Shown here: positions 1 through 10,201 of the stretch, one piece after another | Position numbering within the stretch: the stretch's first letter is position 1 | Layout: each line of letters starts with the position of its first letter | From: Rapana venosa | Lineage: Eukaryota > Mollusca > Gastropoda > Neogastropoda > Muricidae | Direction of reading: 5' to 3' | NCBI GenBank assembly: GCA_028751875.1 | Contig: CM054134.1 | Location: forward strand, 65,450,009-65,514,008 | Length of the DNA stretch: 64,000 nucleotides | Made by a program: the position numbers and the translations under genes | Notes under the pieces: generated by a model | The model's input: only the letters and a program-made list of their open reading frames with translations | Told to the model about the DNA's origin: nothing | The model's database searches: none

Positions 1-155
1 TTGAAAAAATTCCAGAAACTGAGAGTACTGAAGGTACTGTAAGCAAATACTACTTGTCCCCTTTTTATGAGGGGGAGGGGGGTGGGGGCAATGCCCCCTT
101 TTTTTCATTTAAGGGGGCCCTTGGGCCCTATTTTTTGAAATCCTAGAATCAACAC
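1..155 (+). repeat. Interspersed repeat, copy 1
   Basis: This segment closely matches 11735-11890: both carry the 'gtactgtaagcaaatacta' stretch, a G-rich run, the 'gggggcccttggg' stretch and the ending 'tcctagaatcaacac'. The second copy runs on into a loose form of the 34-bp minisatellite seen at 4318-4815. Both copies are in the same orientation and each lies a few hundred bases upstream of a DNAJC10 exon. The class is unknown, and no coding capacity or terminal repeats are visible. Confidence 0.7.
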
Positions 156-369
156 TGCAGGACTGAAGGGCAGCAGGAAGCTGAGCCGGCTTGCTGTACT
201 GAAAGGGTTAAGCCAGTGAGAGATAACTTAGTACTTGATTTACATTTTTCACAAGTGTTGTTCTGAATTAAAAAGAAAAGTCCTTGTACATTGTTAGTAA
301 CACTGATGTGCCATCAGTGCATGTTACGGGTTATATCACAGAAAGTAGACAGTGTGCCTATCATTGCAG

Positions 370-486
370 TGGTGTCCTCCGTGCATGAGACTGTTGCCTG
401 AATTCCGTAAAGCTGCAAAACGCTTTGGTGAGAAGGTCAACTTTGGAACTGTTGACTGCACTGTACATGGCAATCTCTGCAGCACT
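370..486 (+). CDS. DNAJC10: DNAJC10 (ERdj5) internal exon: start of the CPPC thioredoxin domain
   Basis: This is a 39-codon phase-0 exon. It starts after a pyrimidine-rich acceptor (cattgcag, AG at 368-369) and ends before donor GTAAGT at 487. It opens with WCPPC, a thioredoxin active site, and continues with a LLPEFRKAAKRF-type helix and FGTVDCTVHGNLC. That order matches the second catalytic thioredoxin domain of ERdj5, the ER-lumenal co-chaperone that works with BiP and reduces disulfides of misfolded proteins before degradation. Joining to 12477 gives NLCST-YNIRSYPTT in frame, as the family requires. The part of the domain before WCPPC, the J domain and the earlier thioredoxin domains should lie upstream of the window. 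Family assignment is from remembered human sequence, with no database search. Confidence 0.9.
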
Positions 487-632
487 GTAAGTCACAGTTG
501 GGTAGTTATGTTACTTTTTTTAGATTTTCATATATGCCTTTTAGAGTCGTAGTTTTTTTTAGTTTGATATTTTTAGAGTATATTTTTTGTTTGTGTTTGT
601 GCTGATATGTTCATAAATGTGTCCAGTATTTA

Positions 633-1435
633 TTTATTTTTTTGTTTTGTTGCATCATCTTCTGTGATGTCCCCATTGGGCTGTTCCCATGCCGCTCATT
701 TCAATCTCCCTGCTGCAGCCATACCCAGATTCGTTTTGTCTCATCCTCAGGGTTGGAAGTCCACGGGGATCCCATCAATATCAGGCCACCCTGGGGCCAC
801 CAGCTAGACGGGCCCTGCACTGCCTGTTCTGAGCTAACATATGCAGGACACAACCTACTAAGCCTCCTACTAACAACAGTATTAGCTCAGTTGCGGAGCC
901 AGACAGTGAGTTGCCCACCCGTGGTGGCAACCACCACAGTGCCCCTCCAATAACCATCCCCAGCGAACCTCGAACCCCAAAGGCTTTGTCATAAACTTAA
1001 GCAAATCTGAGGTCACCATGAGACCAGAGCAACTGGGACCACTGAATCAGAGGCAATTTTTTATGTTGCATGATGATCAATGATGATGAGGATGATGTAA
1101 TACTGCTGCTGTGGAAGTGCGTGTGCTTTGAGACTACTTGACAGGGTTGTACTCTATGCTATCTATCATAATATATCACGGCATCAACCGTGCCTGAGAG
1201 ATACAGACACCTGCAGTATTGGTCAGGTAAATTAAGCAACACTCTTAAACTCGCATCCATAAAGTGGATGAAGCTCAACTGTGTGGTCCTAGTCTTCCCA
1301 CTGAGCCCACAGCACACTCACTCTGGGTAGGAGCCAGCCGGAGTCAGAAAAATCCCTATGACTCTTATGGGATTCAAACCCGCAACCTTCCAGTCTGAAA
1401 TCCAAGGCGCTAACCACTGCGCCATGGTGGCTGGT
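633..1435 (-). mobile_element. Long tRNA-headed SINE-like element (family LS), full-length copy
   Basis: On the minus strand the element starts at about 1435 with a tRNA-like head: A-box-like GCGCAGTGGTTAGCGCC followed by B-box-like GGTTTGAATCCC. About 800 bp of non-coding body follow, ending in an A-rich tail near 640. It is flanked by a short direct repeat, gtattta, at 626-632 and 1436-1442. Related copies lie at 1905-4244 (plus, interrupted), 34290-35182, 46360-46810, 62813-63067 and 63640-64000. Unusually long for a SINE; it may be a composite. No open protein is evident. Confidence 0.8.
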
Positions 1436-1649
1436 GTATTTAGCTTCAATGGGTACAGATGCTGAAGATCTGTTTGCAGATTTTGAATAGGACTTTTGTT
1501 TCTCTTCAGCTACTGAATGATGTGATTTTATGGTTTTCATCATTCCACACTGTTTTGAATGATGGTATGTTTTTTTTTGTTTTTTTAAATACTGATGTAT
1601 AAGAGTATATTTACACAGTGTGTGCCTGTGCAGGTGCAAGCATGTATTC

Positions 1650-1712
1650 AGTTGTCTTCAATTTAACATCTGTTCATTCTGAGTGGTATTAGACATGAAT
1701 GTGTGTGTGTGT
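1650..1712 (+). repeat. Palindromic motif next to a GT microsatellite, copy 1
   Basis: The sequence tcttcaatttaacatctg, followed by ttcattctgagtggtattagac, forms an imperfect palindrome with a GT run just after it. Similar motifs occur at 22290-22348, 59462-59506 (reverse) and 61766-61800. The remaining bases to 1890 are AT-rich with no feature recognised. Confidence 0.55.
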
Positions 1713-2013
1713 TGGTTGTTTTTGTTGTCATTTTTTATTTACTATGTTCCCTATTAGTGATAATAGAGGGGAGTCTTGGTCTTGGTTGATGTTTAGGTGC
1801 AACAACTACCAAAAAAAGAATTTAACTGCTACAAATCTAATGATACGCTCTATAGAAAACTGGGTAAAGCAAAAATAATCACTTTAGAAAAAATCATGGT
1901 GATTACCAGCCACCATGGTGCAGTGGTTAGTGCCTTGGCTTTCAGACTGGAAGTTTGCAGGTTTGAATCCCATAAGAGTTAAAGGGATTTTTCAGATTCC
2001 GGCCGGCTCCTAC

Positions 2014-2731
2014 TCCTATGCATCAGTCCCTTTATCCACTGCTGTGAAGTATCTAGGGGTCATTATTGACAACACACTGTCTATGCAAAAATTCATCACC
2101 CAGACCTGCCAGTCCTGCTACTATCAATTATGACGTATTAGTGCAATTCAAAAGTACCTGTCCACAGATGCAACATCCAAACTTGTTACGTCTCTCATTC
2201 TTTCGCATCTGGACTATTGCAATTCTCTGTTGGCTGGTCTGCTAGCATCATCAATCCACTCCCTTCAACGTATACAAAACTGTGCAGCTCGACTAATCCT
2301 CAGAAAGAAAAAATCTGAGCATATTACCCCTCTCTTGCAATCTCTCCACTGGCTGCCTGTGCCACAGAGAATAAACTATAAGATCAGTACCCTCTGTTAC
2401 AAATGTCTCCACAAAACAGCACCTGCCTACCTCTGTGAATGTCGTCACTTGTACACTCCTTCTCGTTCTCTCTGCTCTGCTGCAGATACCTTGTCCTTAC
2501 AAATACCTAGATTCAACCAATCCACCATTGGCCGTCGCTCTTTCTCTATTTCTGGTCCATCGATCTGGAATGACCTCCCTCTCTCTCTCTGCCAAAAGCC
2601 TTCTTATGACACTTTTAAATCCAGTCTCAAGACATATTTATTTCAAACCTAAGATTTTCCTCTCTTGCTTCATCTCATAGTTTTTCCCTGCCTTCAACAG
2701 CCAAGATTCTATTGCCCTGCCAGGGTGTGTG

Positions 2732-2766
<35 letters not shown>

Positions 2767-2892
2767 TGCGCGTGCGTGCACATTTGGACTTGATTGAACT
2801 ATTACTTGTTACTGGTTGTATGACTGTGTAAGAATGAGTTGAGTGCAAGGGCTTTGATTTGTCTCTGCAAGATATAGCGCTATATAAATTCC

Positions 2893-2927
<35 letters not shown>
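2014..2927 (+). mobile_element. L2/CR1-like LINE, 5'-truncated 3' end (copy A)
   Basis: Two frames encode the end of a reverse transcriptase ORF: VPLSTAVKYLGVIIDNTLSM, then 2230-2652 with LHWLPVPQRINYK, GRRSFSISGPSIWNDLP and the stop after KTYLFQT. A TGA at about 2130 breaks the frame. The 3' UTR has a GT/GC microsatellite, then the family tail agcgctatataaattcc and (ATT)n. It is inserted in the LS element with a 4-bp repeat, ctac, at 2010-2013 and 2928-2931. The C-terminal pattern is typical of L2/CR1-group LINEs of fish and invertebrates; exact clade is an inference. Confidence 0.88.
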
Positions 2928-2928
<1 letters not shown>

Positions 2929-3423
2929 TACCCAGAGTGAGTATGCTGTTGGCTCAGTGGGGAGACTGGGACCACACAGTCGAGCTTCATCCACTTTACA
3001 GATGTGTGTTTGAGAGTGTTTCTCAAATTACCTGACCAACACTGCAAGTGTCTGTATCTCTCAGGCCTGGTTGACGCCGGGATATATTATGATAGTAAGC
3101 GTACAGTACAACCCTGTCAAGTAGTCTCAAAGCACATGCACATCCACAGCAGCATCATTATGTCATCCTCATTGTCATTGATCATCATGCAATAAAAAAA
3201 TTGCCTCTGAATCGGTGGTCCCAGCTGCTCTGGCCTCATGGTGACCTCAGATATGATTTCCCCATACACTTGTGTGCCTGTGGTGAGTTTGTGTCAAAGC
3301 CCTTGGTTCATGGGGGACGGTCGTTGGAGGGACATTGTGGTGGTTGCCACCTCAGGTGGGCAACTCACACAGTCTGGCTCCATGACTGAGCTAATACTGT
3401 CATTAGCAGCGGGCTTAATAGGT

Positions 3424-3983
3424 TTTATTTTATTCTTTTATATCAAGGATAATGGAATAATCACTCATGTTTTTTTACCTCCAGTCCCCGTGTGTGGGGA
3501 CGGGATAGCTCAGTGGTCGGAGCACTCGCTTTCCCCCAGCCAAGTTAAGCAGCGTCGAGCGTGGTTACCACTTGGATGGGTGACCGTTTTCGTGCCTCGG
3601 CTTCAGTACAGTTCCCCCAGTTCACCCAGCTGTAAATGGGTACCTGCCCTCTTTAGGGTCAGGGAAGGTAAAGCAGCGAGGGAGAGGAGATGGGCGCCGC
3701 CCTCAATATGCTGGCCCTAGAGAAGTGAGGTCTCTGACGCCTTGCTCCCCTACGACCTTAATATAGGTTATGGGACACCTTTACCACCTTTTACCCCGTG
3801 TGTATGCGGTTTTGTAAATTCTGTCATCTGTTCCCACCAGCACACAATGGCCTACTCGTACGAAAAGCGGAACAGGATTTAACTTGTGCTCAAGATGTTC
3901 TGCATGCGTTAGCACATGAGGCCTTAGTTTATAGTCTCATCCGAAGGACTTTTGGGGAGAAGTGGAGTCTGCACTGATGGTGG
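3424..3983 (-). mobile_element. SINE1 copy nested in LS, itself interrupted
   Basis: The core shared with 5801-6224 and 39405-39700 is visible on both sides of a further insertion: ggataatggaataa and ccagtccccgtgtg on the left, and cagttttgtaaatt, gcggaacaggattta and ctcatccgaaggac on the right. A similar direct repeat, taataggt and tagtaggt, flanks it at 3416-3423 and 3984-3991. No clear tRNA head remains in this copy. Confidence 0.75.
3496..3793 (+). mobile_element. SINE2: tRNA-like plus 5S rRNA-like head, complete copy
   Basis: The element opens with a tRNA-like A box (gatagctcagtggtcgg). It is followed by a stretch matching the 5S rRNA internal promoter: gttaagcagcgtcgagc, tggttaccacttggatggg and tgaccg. 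A body with ccagctgtaaatgggtacc follows, and the end is the repeated acctttacc type. A perfect 10-bp target-site duplication, ccccgtgtgt, lies at 3486-3495 and 3794-3803, so this copy inserted into an existing SINE1. Other copies are at 9858-9977, 17412-17757, 23559-23853 and 50512-50720. Confidence 0.88.
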
Positions 3984-4317
3984 TAGTAGGTGGTGTCCTG
4001 TGTGTGTTAGCTCAGAACAGGCACCCTGAACACCACCAAAGTGACTCAGCAGCAGTGCAGGGCCCCTCTGGCTGGTGGCCCTATGGCGGCCTGATATTGA
4101 TAGGCTCCCTGTGAGCTTCCGACCCTGGGGATTAGACATAACGAATCTGGGTATGGCTGTGGTAGGGAGATTGGGATGAGTGGCGTGGGAGCAGTAAGAC
4201 AGGTACATCACAGGAGATGAGGCAGCAAAAAAAAAAAAAAAAAGTCATGGTGATTCAACTATATTGGAACTATTGGAACTGTACTATAGGAGTGCAATAA
4301 ATCTTTAGATGTATCAA

Positions 4318-4815
4318 ACTCCAATTTGAAATTACTGAACAAAAGAGGGTAAAAAAAAGTTTGAAATAACTGAACAAAAGAGGGTAAAAAGAGTTTGAAA
4401 TCACTGAACAAAGGAGTGTAAAAAAAAAAGTTTGAAATAACTAAACAAAAGAGGGTAAAAAAAGAGTTTGAAATAACTGAACAAAGGAGTGTAAAAAAAG
4501 AGTTTGAAATAACTAAACAAAGAGGGTAAAAAAAAAGTTTGAAATAACTGAACAAAGGAGTGTAAAAAAAAGTTTGAAATAACTAAACAAAAGAGGGTAA
4601 AAAAAGAGTTTGAAATAACTGAACAAGAGAGGGTGAAAAAGTTTGAAATAACTGAACAAAAGAGGGTGAAAAAAAGTTTGAAATAACTGAACAAAAGAGG
4701 GTGAAAAAAAGTTTGAAATAACTGAACAAAAGAGGGTGAAAAAAAGTTTGAAATAACTGAACAAAAGAGGGTGAAAAAAGTTTGAAATAACTGAACAAAA
4801 GAGGGTATAAAAGGT
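4318..4815 (+). repeat. Minisatellite, about 14 copies of a 33-38 bp unit
   Basis: Each unit carries gtttgaaataactgaaca followed by aaagagggt and an A run of varying length. Five looser units follow the repeat at 11735-11890. The reverse strand reads as repetitive open frames rich in Phe and Leu, but these follow from the unit and the A runs and are not a gene. Confidence 0.9.
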
Positions 4816-5465
4816 TTTAACAGTTTCAGTGTTGATTCTAGAGTGCACCCTTGCGGGATTCCCGCATTTTTTTCAAAATTGCCTCAAAACGATGTGGGCA
4901 GTGCACCCTAACGGACGCAAAAAAATCCTGGACGGCATGTTTTTGAACAAACAGTGCGCCATGGCAACTGCTGTTTATATAATCTCTAAAATTAAGCACT
5001 ACTATCCCCCACCTTCTGAAGTTCTCTGATGATGCTTCTGGTTAGCTAAGCACCTCACTTTTGACCAATCACAGAAACTGTAGTTTGTCCTTATCAGTTC
5101 ATGCTGTGCCCAGACCCCCAGGGCCAGACTACCAACAAGCCCTCTTCATAATAAAGCAGGCTCATCCTGCTCTGTTGTCCTTGTTGATTACGTCATCTTC
5201 CAAGAGGCCTTGTACTCTGGAAACAGGTGAAGTGATTGGGACAGAGATCGTTGAGGAGATAGCAGACACCACAGGTTCAGAGCTGGAGACAAGTAGCCTT
5301 GGCTTGAGAACATCAAACATGGGTATCTATCTGTGTTTCAAATGTGGAAAGAACTAAAGGAGATTGCCTCATTACAGAACAGCACTTAAAGCATCGGCAA
5401 GTACACTGCTGATCACCAGAGGCTGTACAAGATAAAACTTCAGAAAGACTTTCATCAGTTAGGCA
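4816..5465. other. Unassigned intronic DNA with short open frames
   Basis: Two short plus-strand open frames (4829-5029 and 5061-5357) show no motif I recognise. The start, gtgttgattctag, is the reverse complement of the end of the 1-155 repeat, suggesting repeat-derived DNA. No RNA gene or exon is supported. Confidence 0.4.
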
Positions 5466-5466
5466 T

Positions 5467-5535
<69 letters not shown>
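5466..5535 (+). repeat. CT microsatellite
   Basis: A nearly pure (CT)n run of about 70 bp, directly abutting the 5' end of the recognisable LINE at 5534. Confidence 0.95.
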
Positions 5536-5538
<3 letters not shown>

Positions 5539-5800
5539 ATTTTGATCGTCCCATATCTAAAGATGAAATATTATTGGCACTTAGAAAACTTAAACATGAT
5601 AAAGCAGCTGGTCCTGATCAAATCATTGGAGAATTACTAAAAAATGGTAGTGAAAATGTTGTACTTTTTCTGATAAAATTATTTTAAAAATCTTTGATAA
5701 TGGTCTTTTTCCAGATAACTGGACTGAATCTATCATTCTAACATTACACAAAAAAGGTGATGTTGACAACCCTAATAACTACAGGGGAATCTCTCTTAGT

Positions 5801-6224
5801 GATAATAATAATGTATGGAATTTATATAGCGCTGAATCTTGTAAAGCAACAAATCAAAGCGCTCAGATGACATTTTATTTATTTATTTTTTTTTTATATC
5901 GAGGATAATGGAATAAGCACTCATGTGCTTTTTTTTACATCCAGTCCCTGTGTGTATGCAGTTTTGTAAATTTTGTCATCTGTTCCCACCAGCACACAAT
6001 GGCCTACTCTTTCGAAAAGCGGAACAGGATTTAACGTGTGCACAAGATGTTCTGCATGCGTTCGCACATGGGCCTTGGTTTATAGTCTCATCCGAAGGAC
6101 TTTGACATTCAGTTCGATTTTTTTGTCAAAACGGGAAGAAAGGGCGAGGCTGGGAATCGAACCCAGAACCTCACAGTTTACTTGTTGGCAGGCAAATGTC
6201 TTAACCATCCTGCCACCTTCCTTC
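5801..6224 (-). mobile_element. SINE1: tRNA-derived SINE with an L2-type 3' tail
   Basis: On the minus strand the head reads ggtggcaggatggttaag (A box) and ggttctgggttcgattccc (B box). A conserved body with ccttcggatgagactataaa follows, then a tail containing agcgctatataaattcc and (ATT)n. The tail matches the 3' end of the L2-like LINEs here. A 6-bp repeat, cttagt, flanks it at 5795-5800 and 6225-6230, inside the LINE. Confidence 0.87.
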
Positions 6225-6771
6225 CTTAGTAGTAAGTTGTACAGTACCATCATTAATAATAGGTTACAGGAATGAGTTAAGAAAAACAACATTACAGGTG
6301 AACACCAAGCTGATTTTAAGAGAGGGTATTCCACTATAGATCATTTGTTTACTTGCATCTTGCTCTGTGTAGCATTTATTGACTTTGAAAAGGCATTTGA
6401 TTCTGTTAATAGAAACTTGTTATGGCCTATTCTCCTGAAAAATGGTGTGAAGGGTAAATTATTACATTGTTTGAGAGCTATGTATCAGAATGTCCAAAGC
6501 AGAATAAGATGTGGATCTAAGCTGATGGACATAATATACAGCACCACTGGAGTTAAACAGGGTGATGTATGTAGCCCTCTTTTGTTTTCTGTTTTCATTA
6601 ATGAGTTAGCCATAGAAGTCATTAATAAGGGTAAACATGGTGCCACTTTCCCCCCAAGATTTCACAGAATTCTTTATTCTTCTGCTTGCTGATAATGTCA
6701 TCCTGCTATCTGAAACTGTTGTAGGCTTAATATAATAGCTTAAGCAGTGCTGCAAAAGCACTTGATCTTAA

Positions 6772-7249
6772 CTCACTCGGGACGGCCAATTCTCTCCCTT
6801 GCTTTTCCCCACAGACGGCCCATTTGTAATGGTTAGTAAAAAAATCATAAAAAATACAAAACACATAGTAAGAAAATGAAATTTTCTGAACTTATGTATA
6901 ACATACTGGGTTAGTACATATATAAAAATTGAAGCTCTCACTTTAGTAAATCGCCGTCATAGAGACCTAATCTGATCCCTTCTATTTTGCTTCTGACACA
7001 TATGCAAAAATGATTGGGTGTCGGCTACTCTCTACAACTGCGAACAAAGAGCTCGGAACACACGGAATCACCCGACAACGCACTGCATTCGACATTGGAC
7101 AGGCTCACGAAGCTATGTTTAGCTGCACGAGTCATAGTATCATGCTGCCGCCATGTGAAAATTCTGCAAAAAGCAAATCCGCTATAGCGGCCAGTCCAAA
7201 ACTGTGGCTTTACACCGATCCGCTATAGCGGACAGCCGTCCTCTGAGAG
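6772..7249. mobile_element. TTAA-flanked MITE, piggyBac-like
   Basis: A 478-bp non-coding insert lies between TTAA at 6768-6771 and TTAA at 7250-7253. Its ends are imperfect inverted repeats, ctcactcgggacggc against ctctcagaggacggc. Removing it and one TTAA joins AKALDL to KVNLNKSN in a continuous LINE frame, fixing both boundaries. The right part contains two copies of the palindrome ccgctatagcgg. TTAA targeting is the hallmark of piggyBac elements; no transposase is encoded. Confidence 0.85.
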
Positions 7250-8204
7250 TTAAGGTTAATCTGAATAAGAGTAATATTGTTGTATTTAGAAAAGGTGGTT
7301 ATTTAGCTGCTCACAAAAAATGGCTGTACAATGGAAAAGTCATGCCTGCGAGTAATGTATATAAATATCTAGGAATCTGTTTTTTACAAAGCTTAATTTC
7401 ACAACTGCATTAAAAGATCTGACAAGTCGAGGTAAAAGAAGCTTGTTAATTGTTTTGAAAAAATTATGATTATTGAATAATGCTTTTGACTTGTTGATTA
7501 AGATATTTGATGCACAAATACAACACACTGTGTTATATGGCACGGAAATTTGGGAAGTGGATGCAGCTGTAACACATTGTGAATCAGTACACCTCTTCGG
7601 TTTAAAGCAGTTTTTAGGCTTAGATAGACATACACCTAATGATCTTGTTTATAGTGAAACCAATAGATATCCTCTCTCTATTAATGCTGCTGTAAGATGC
7701 ATTAGATATTGGATTAAGATTCTGCATATGGATGAGTGCAGGTTACCTTTTAAGTCTTACAAGATGCTTTATGATCTAGATGTCAAGGGGAAAAGCACCT
7801 GGGCTTCACAAATACGTACCTGTTTATGTGAACTTGGCTTTGGGTTTATTTGGCTCAATCAGGGTGTCGGAAATTGTAGAGAGTTTATCAAGGTTTTCAG
7901 GCAAAGACTGATTGACTGCCGTAGGCAGCAGTGGAGTGGTCATATAAAAAACAGTGAAAGATTTCAAATGTACAGACAATTTATAGATTCACACGATGTC
8001 AAACCTTATCTAAAGCTTGATATGGACATACATTTGAAAAGAATTATGTCTAAGTTTAGACTTGGTGTATCAGACATAAATGTTCGTAAATTTAGATATA
8101 TAGAACATGATGATGATGACCTCAGATTGCTTTGCCCATTATGTAAGCAAACAGTGGAAGATGAAGTGCATTTTGTGCTGTGCTGTCCAGTATTAGATGT
8201 AAGA

Positions 8205-8276
8205 GAGCGCTTTGATTTGTTGCTTTACAAGATTCAGCGCTATATAAATTCCATACATTATTATTATTATTATTAC
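8205..8276 (+). mobile_element. L2-type 3' tail insertion in the LINE ORF
   Basis: About 70 bp consists only of gctttgatttgt, agcgctatataaattcc and (ATT)n. A direct repeat, gtaaga, flanks it at 8199-8204 and 8277-8282. Removal joins LDVR to QNYIPV in frame. The insert has no stop in that frame and reads as a run of tyrosines. Confidence 0.85.
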
Positions 8277-8430
8277 GTAAGACAGAATTACATTCCGGTA
8301 AAGTATAGTAGACAGCCTAATTTATTTAGATTCTGTCTACTCATGGCATCTAGTCACCCTGAGATTGTGCGCAGCCTTGCTTTATATTTGTGTAAAGCCT
8401 TTAGCATAAGAGATATCTTGGTTTCTTAAG

Positions 8431-8594
8431 TCATATTTTTTTTAACTGATTTTTATTGTGGTAATTGTGGGTATACATTAACACTTTGGTTTTTTTGTGT
8501 CACTTATTTTTCTCACTAAAATACTAAGCAGTTTGGCAACCCCCCTTCATGTATGGGCCAATGGCCTTTTTGTGAATAAATCTTTCGAGTTCGA

Positions 8595-8671
<77 letters not shown>

Positions 8672-9439
8672 TGTCTATTATCTTGTATGTGAGGAAATGT
8701 CTTGCGAATGGATATGTATCCAGGATGTGTGTGTGTGTGTGTGTGTGTATTATGTGTGTGTGAGTGTGTATGTGTGAGAGAGTGTGTGTGTGTGTGTGTG
8801 GTGTGCATGCGTGGCTATACGTGCGTAAGTGTGTGTTATGTGTGTGTGTGTGTGTGTGTGCACGCGCGCGCGCGCACGCTTGCATTTAGTCTGGACTTTT
8901 GGGGGGTTGTTGTTTGTTTAGGGGAGGGGGTGTTGGGAAGGGGAGTGTTTTGTGGGTCTTTTTTTCTTGTTTAATTGGTTTTGTTTATTCATTTGATTTT
9001 TCGATTTCTTGATTTTTCACTAATTGAATGGGAGTTTGAGTGAAATATTTCATTGTTATTTGAAATGATCTTGTTTGTTAATTAATTGATTTATAATTAT
9101 GTGTAACAGTATGTGTACCATTTGACAATGTGTAGATGTTTATCTTTATGACTTATTAAGTTTGGTTGTGTTATTTTTCTTGGCTCTGTTGTTGTTGTTG
9201 TTCTTGTTGTTGTTTGTCTGTCTGTTTTCTCTTTTTTATCATCTTTGTTGGTTTGGTTTTTCCTTCTCTTTTGTTTTTTGTTTGTTTGTTTTGGTTAAGG
9301 TTTTTTGGGGGTGGGGGTGGGGTATTTTTATGGTTTTCTTTTATTTGCTTGCTTTGGGGGGGGGGGTTGTTGGGGGGGGGGGGAAGTGCTTTTGAAAAGG
9401 GTTATTTCCCCTTGTTTTTATTGTGAGACTGTATAAGTA
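8431..9439. repeat. CT and GT microsatellites followed by T/G-rich low-complexity DNA
   Basis: A (CT)n run lies at 8597-8666 and interrupted (GT)n runs at 8725-8880, followed by T-rich and G-rich sequence with several long G runs at 9355-9383. No gene is seen; open frames here are products of the repeats. Confidence 0.85.
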
Positions 9440-9545
9440 TTGGGTTATTATTATTAAGATGTATCCTAACGGTGGGGACTGGATGTAAAAAGCACATGTG
9501 TGCTTATTCATTATCCTCGAAATAAAAGAATTTGTCATTGTCATT
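9440..9545 (+). mobile_element. SINE1 3' fragment
   Basis: The stretch gggactggatgtaaaaagc and tattcattatcctcg matches the reverse complement of the SINE1 body at 5880-5960. It ends in a short tttgtcattg-type tandem tail. Confidence 0.65.
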
Positions 9546-9555
9546 GTCATTGTCA

Positions 9556-9595
<40 letters not shown>

Positions 9596-10201
9596 CTCTC
9601 AATGTACCATCTGGGGTAAAAAAAACAAGACTTCAACGTTAGCGTTAACCTATTATCTACATCTAGATCTCTGTGGAAATACAAATTTGACCTCCTCTCT
9701 CTCTCTGTCTCTGTCTCTCTGTCCTCTGTACGATCTTGGGGTGGGGGAGGGGAGTGGGGACTGAAACAAGACTTTGATATTGGCTTTAACCTATGTAGAT
9801 CTTGATCTATCTCTCTGAAAGTGGAAATACAATTTTGATCTCTCTCTCTCTCTCTTTAAAGCAGCGAGGGAGAGGAGATGGGCACCGCCCTCAATATGCT
9901 GGCCCTAGAGAAGTGAGGTCTCTGACGCCTCGCTCCCCTACGACCTTATAGGTTATGGGACTCCTTTTACCTTTTACCTCTCTCTTTAAATAAAATTCAT
10001 TCTCTCTCTCTATCTCTCTCTCTCTCAATGTGTGATTGGAGTGGGTGGGGGGCGCAGACAAGACTTTGACATTGGCTTTAACTTATCTAGACCTGGATCT
10101 ATCTCTCTGAATGTGGAAATACAAATTTGGCCTCTCTGTCTCTGTCTGAATGTGGAAATACAAAATTGACATCTCTCTTCTCTCTCTCTCCTCTCTCTCT
10201 C

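Larger units (their letters stand above)
1905..4244 (+). mobile_element. Long tRNA-headed element LS carrying nested insertions
   Basis: The plus-strand copy begins with the same tRNA-like head (GTGCAGTGGTTAGTGCC, then GGTTTGAATCCC) and ends in a run of about 17 A. An exact 11-bp target-site duplication, tcatggtgatt, flanks the whole structure at 1894-1904 and 4245-4255. The body is split twice: by an L2-like LINE end at 2014-2927 and by a SINE at about 3424-3983, which itself contains another SINE at 3496-3793. Removing these leaves a body that lines up with the copy at 633-1435. The LS insertion is therefore the oldest event. Confidence 0.85.
5534..8430 (+). mobile_element. Decayed non-LTR retrotransposon (LINE) with three later insertions
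   Basis: Pieces of a reverse transcriptase ORF run in order: SKDEILLALRKLKHDKAAGPD (5545-5625, abridged here at the family's KAAGPD motif), PNNYRGISL before 5800, FIDFEKAFDSVNR and GVKQGDVCSPLLF at 6365-6590, NKSNIVVFRKGG at about 7270, then 7473-8429 with a cysteine-rich CPLCKQTVEDEVHFVLCC end. Frameshifts break it at about 5680, 7395 and elsewhere. Insertions at 5801-6224, 6772-7249 and 8205-8276 account for the other interruptions. The stop at 8427-8429 looks like the true end. The clade is uncertain; the RT and Cys/His end resemble LINE proteins of corals and molluscs remembered from databases. Confidence 0.82.

Noticed and set aside
3538..3590. 5S rRNA gene
   Set aside because: Only the internal promoter part is present, fused to a tRNA-like start and a SINE body with target duplications.
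3238..3720. 160-codon open frame on the plus strand
   Set aside because: It runs across LS, SINE1 and SINE2 boundaries, so it is a chance fusion of non-coding repeats.
4259..4848. Repetitive Phe/Leu-rich open frames on the minus strand
   Set aside because: They follow from the 34-bp minisatellite and its A runs; several overlapping frames are equally open.
6150..6224. tRNA gene on the minus strand
   Set aside because: A and B boxes are present, but there is no paired acceptor stem and a SINE body follows; the same holds for the heads near 1435, 1910, 14264 and 46808.
8524..8974. His/Thr, Arg/Glu and Cys/Val open frames
   Set aside because: Products of CT and GT microsatellites; the same applies at 10099-10333, 12527-12790, 22560-22809 and 52009-52325.
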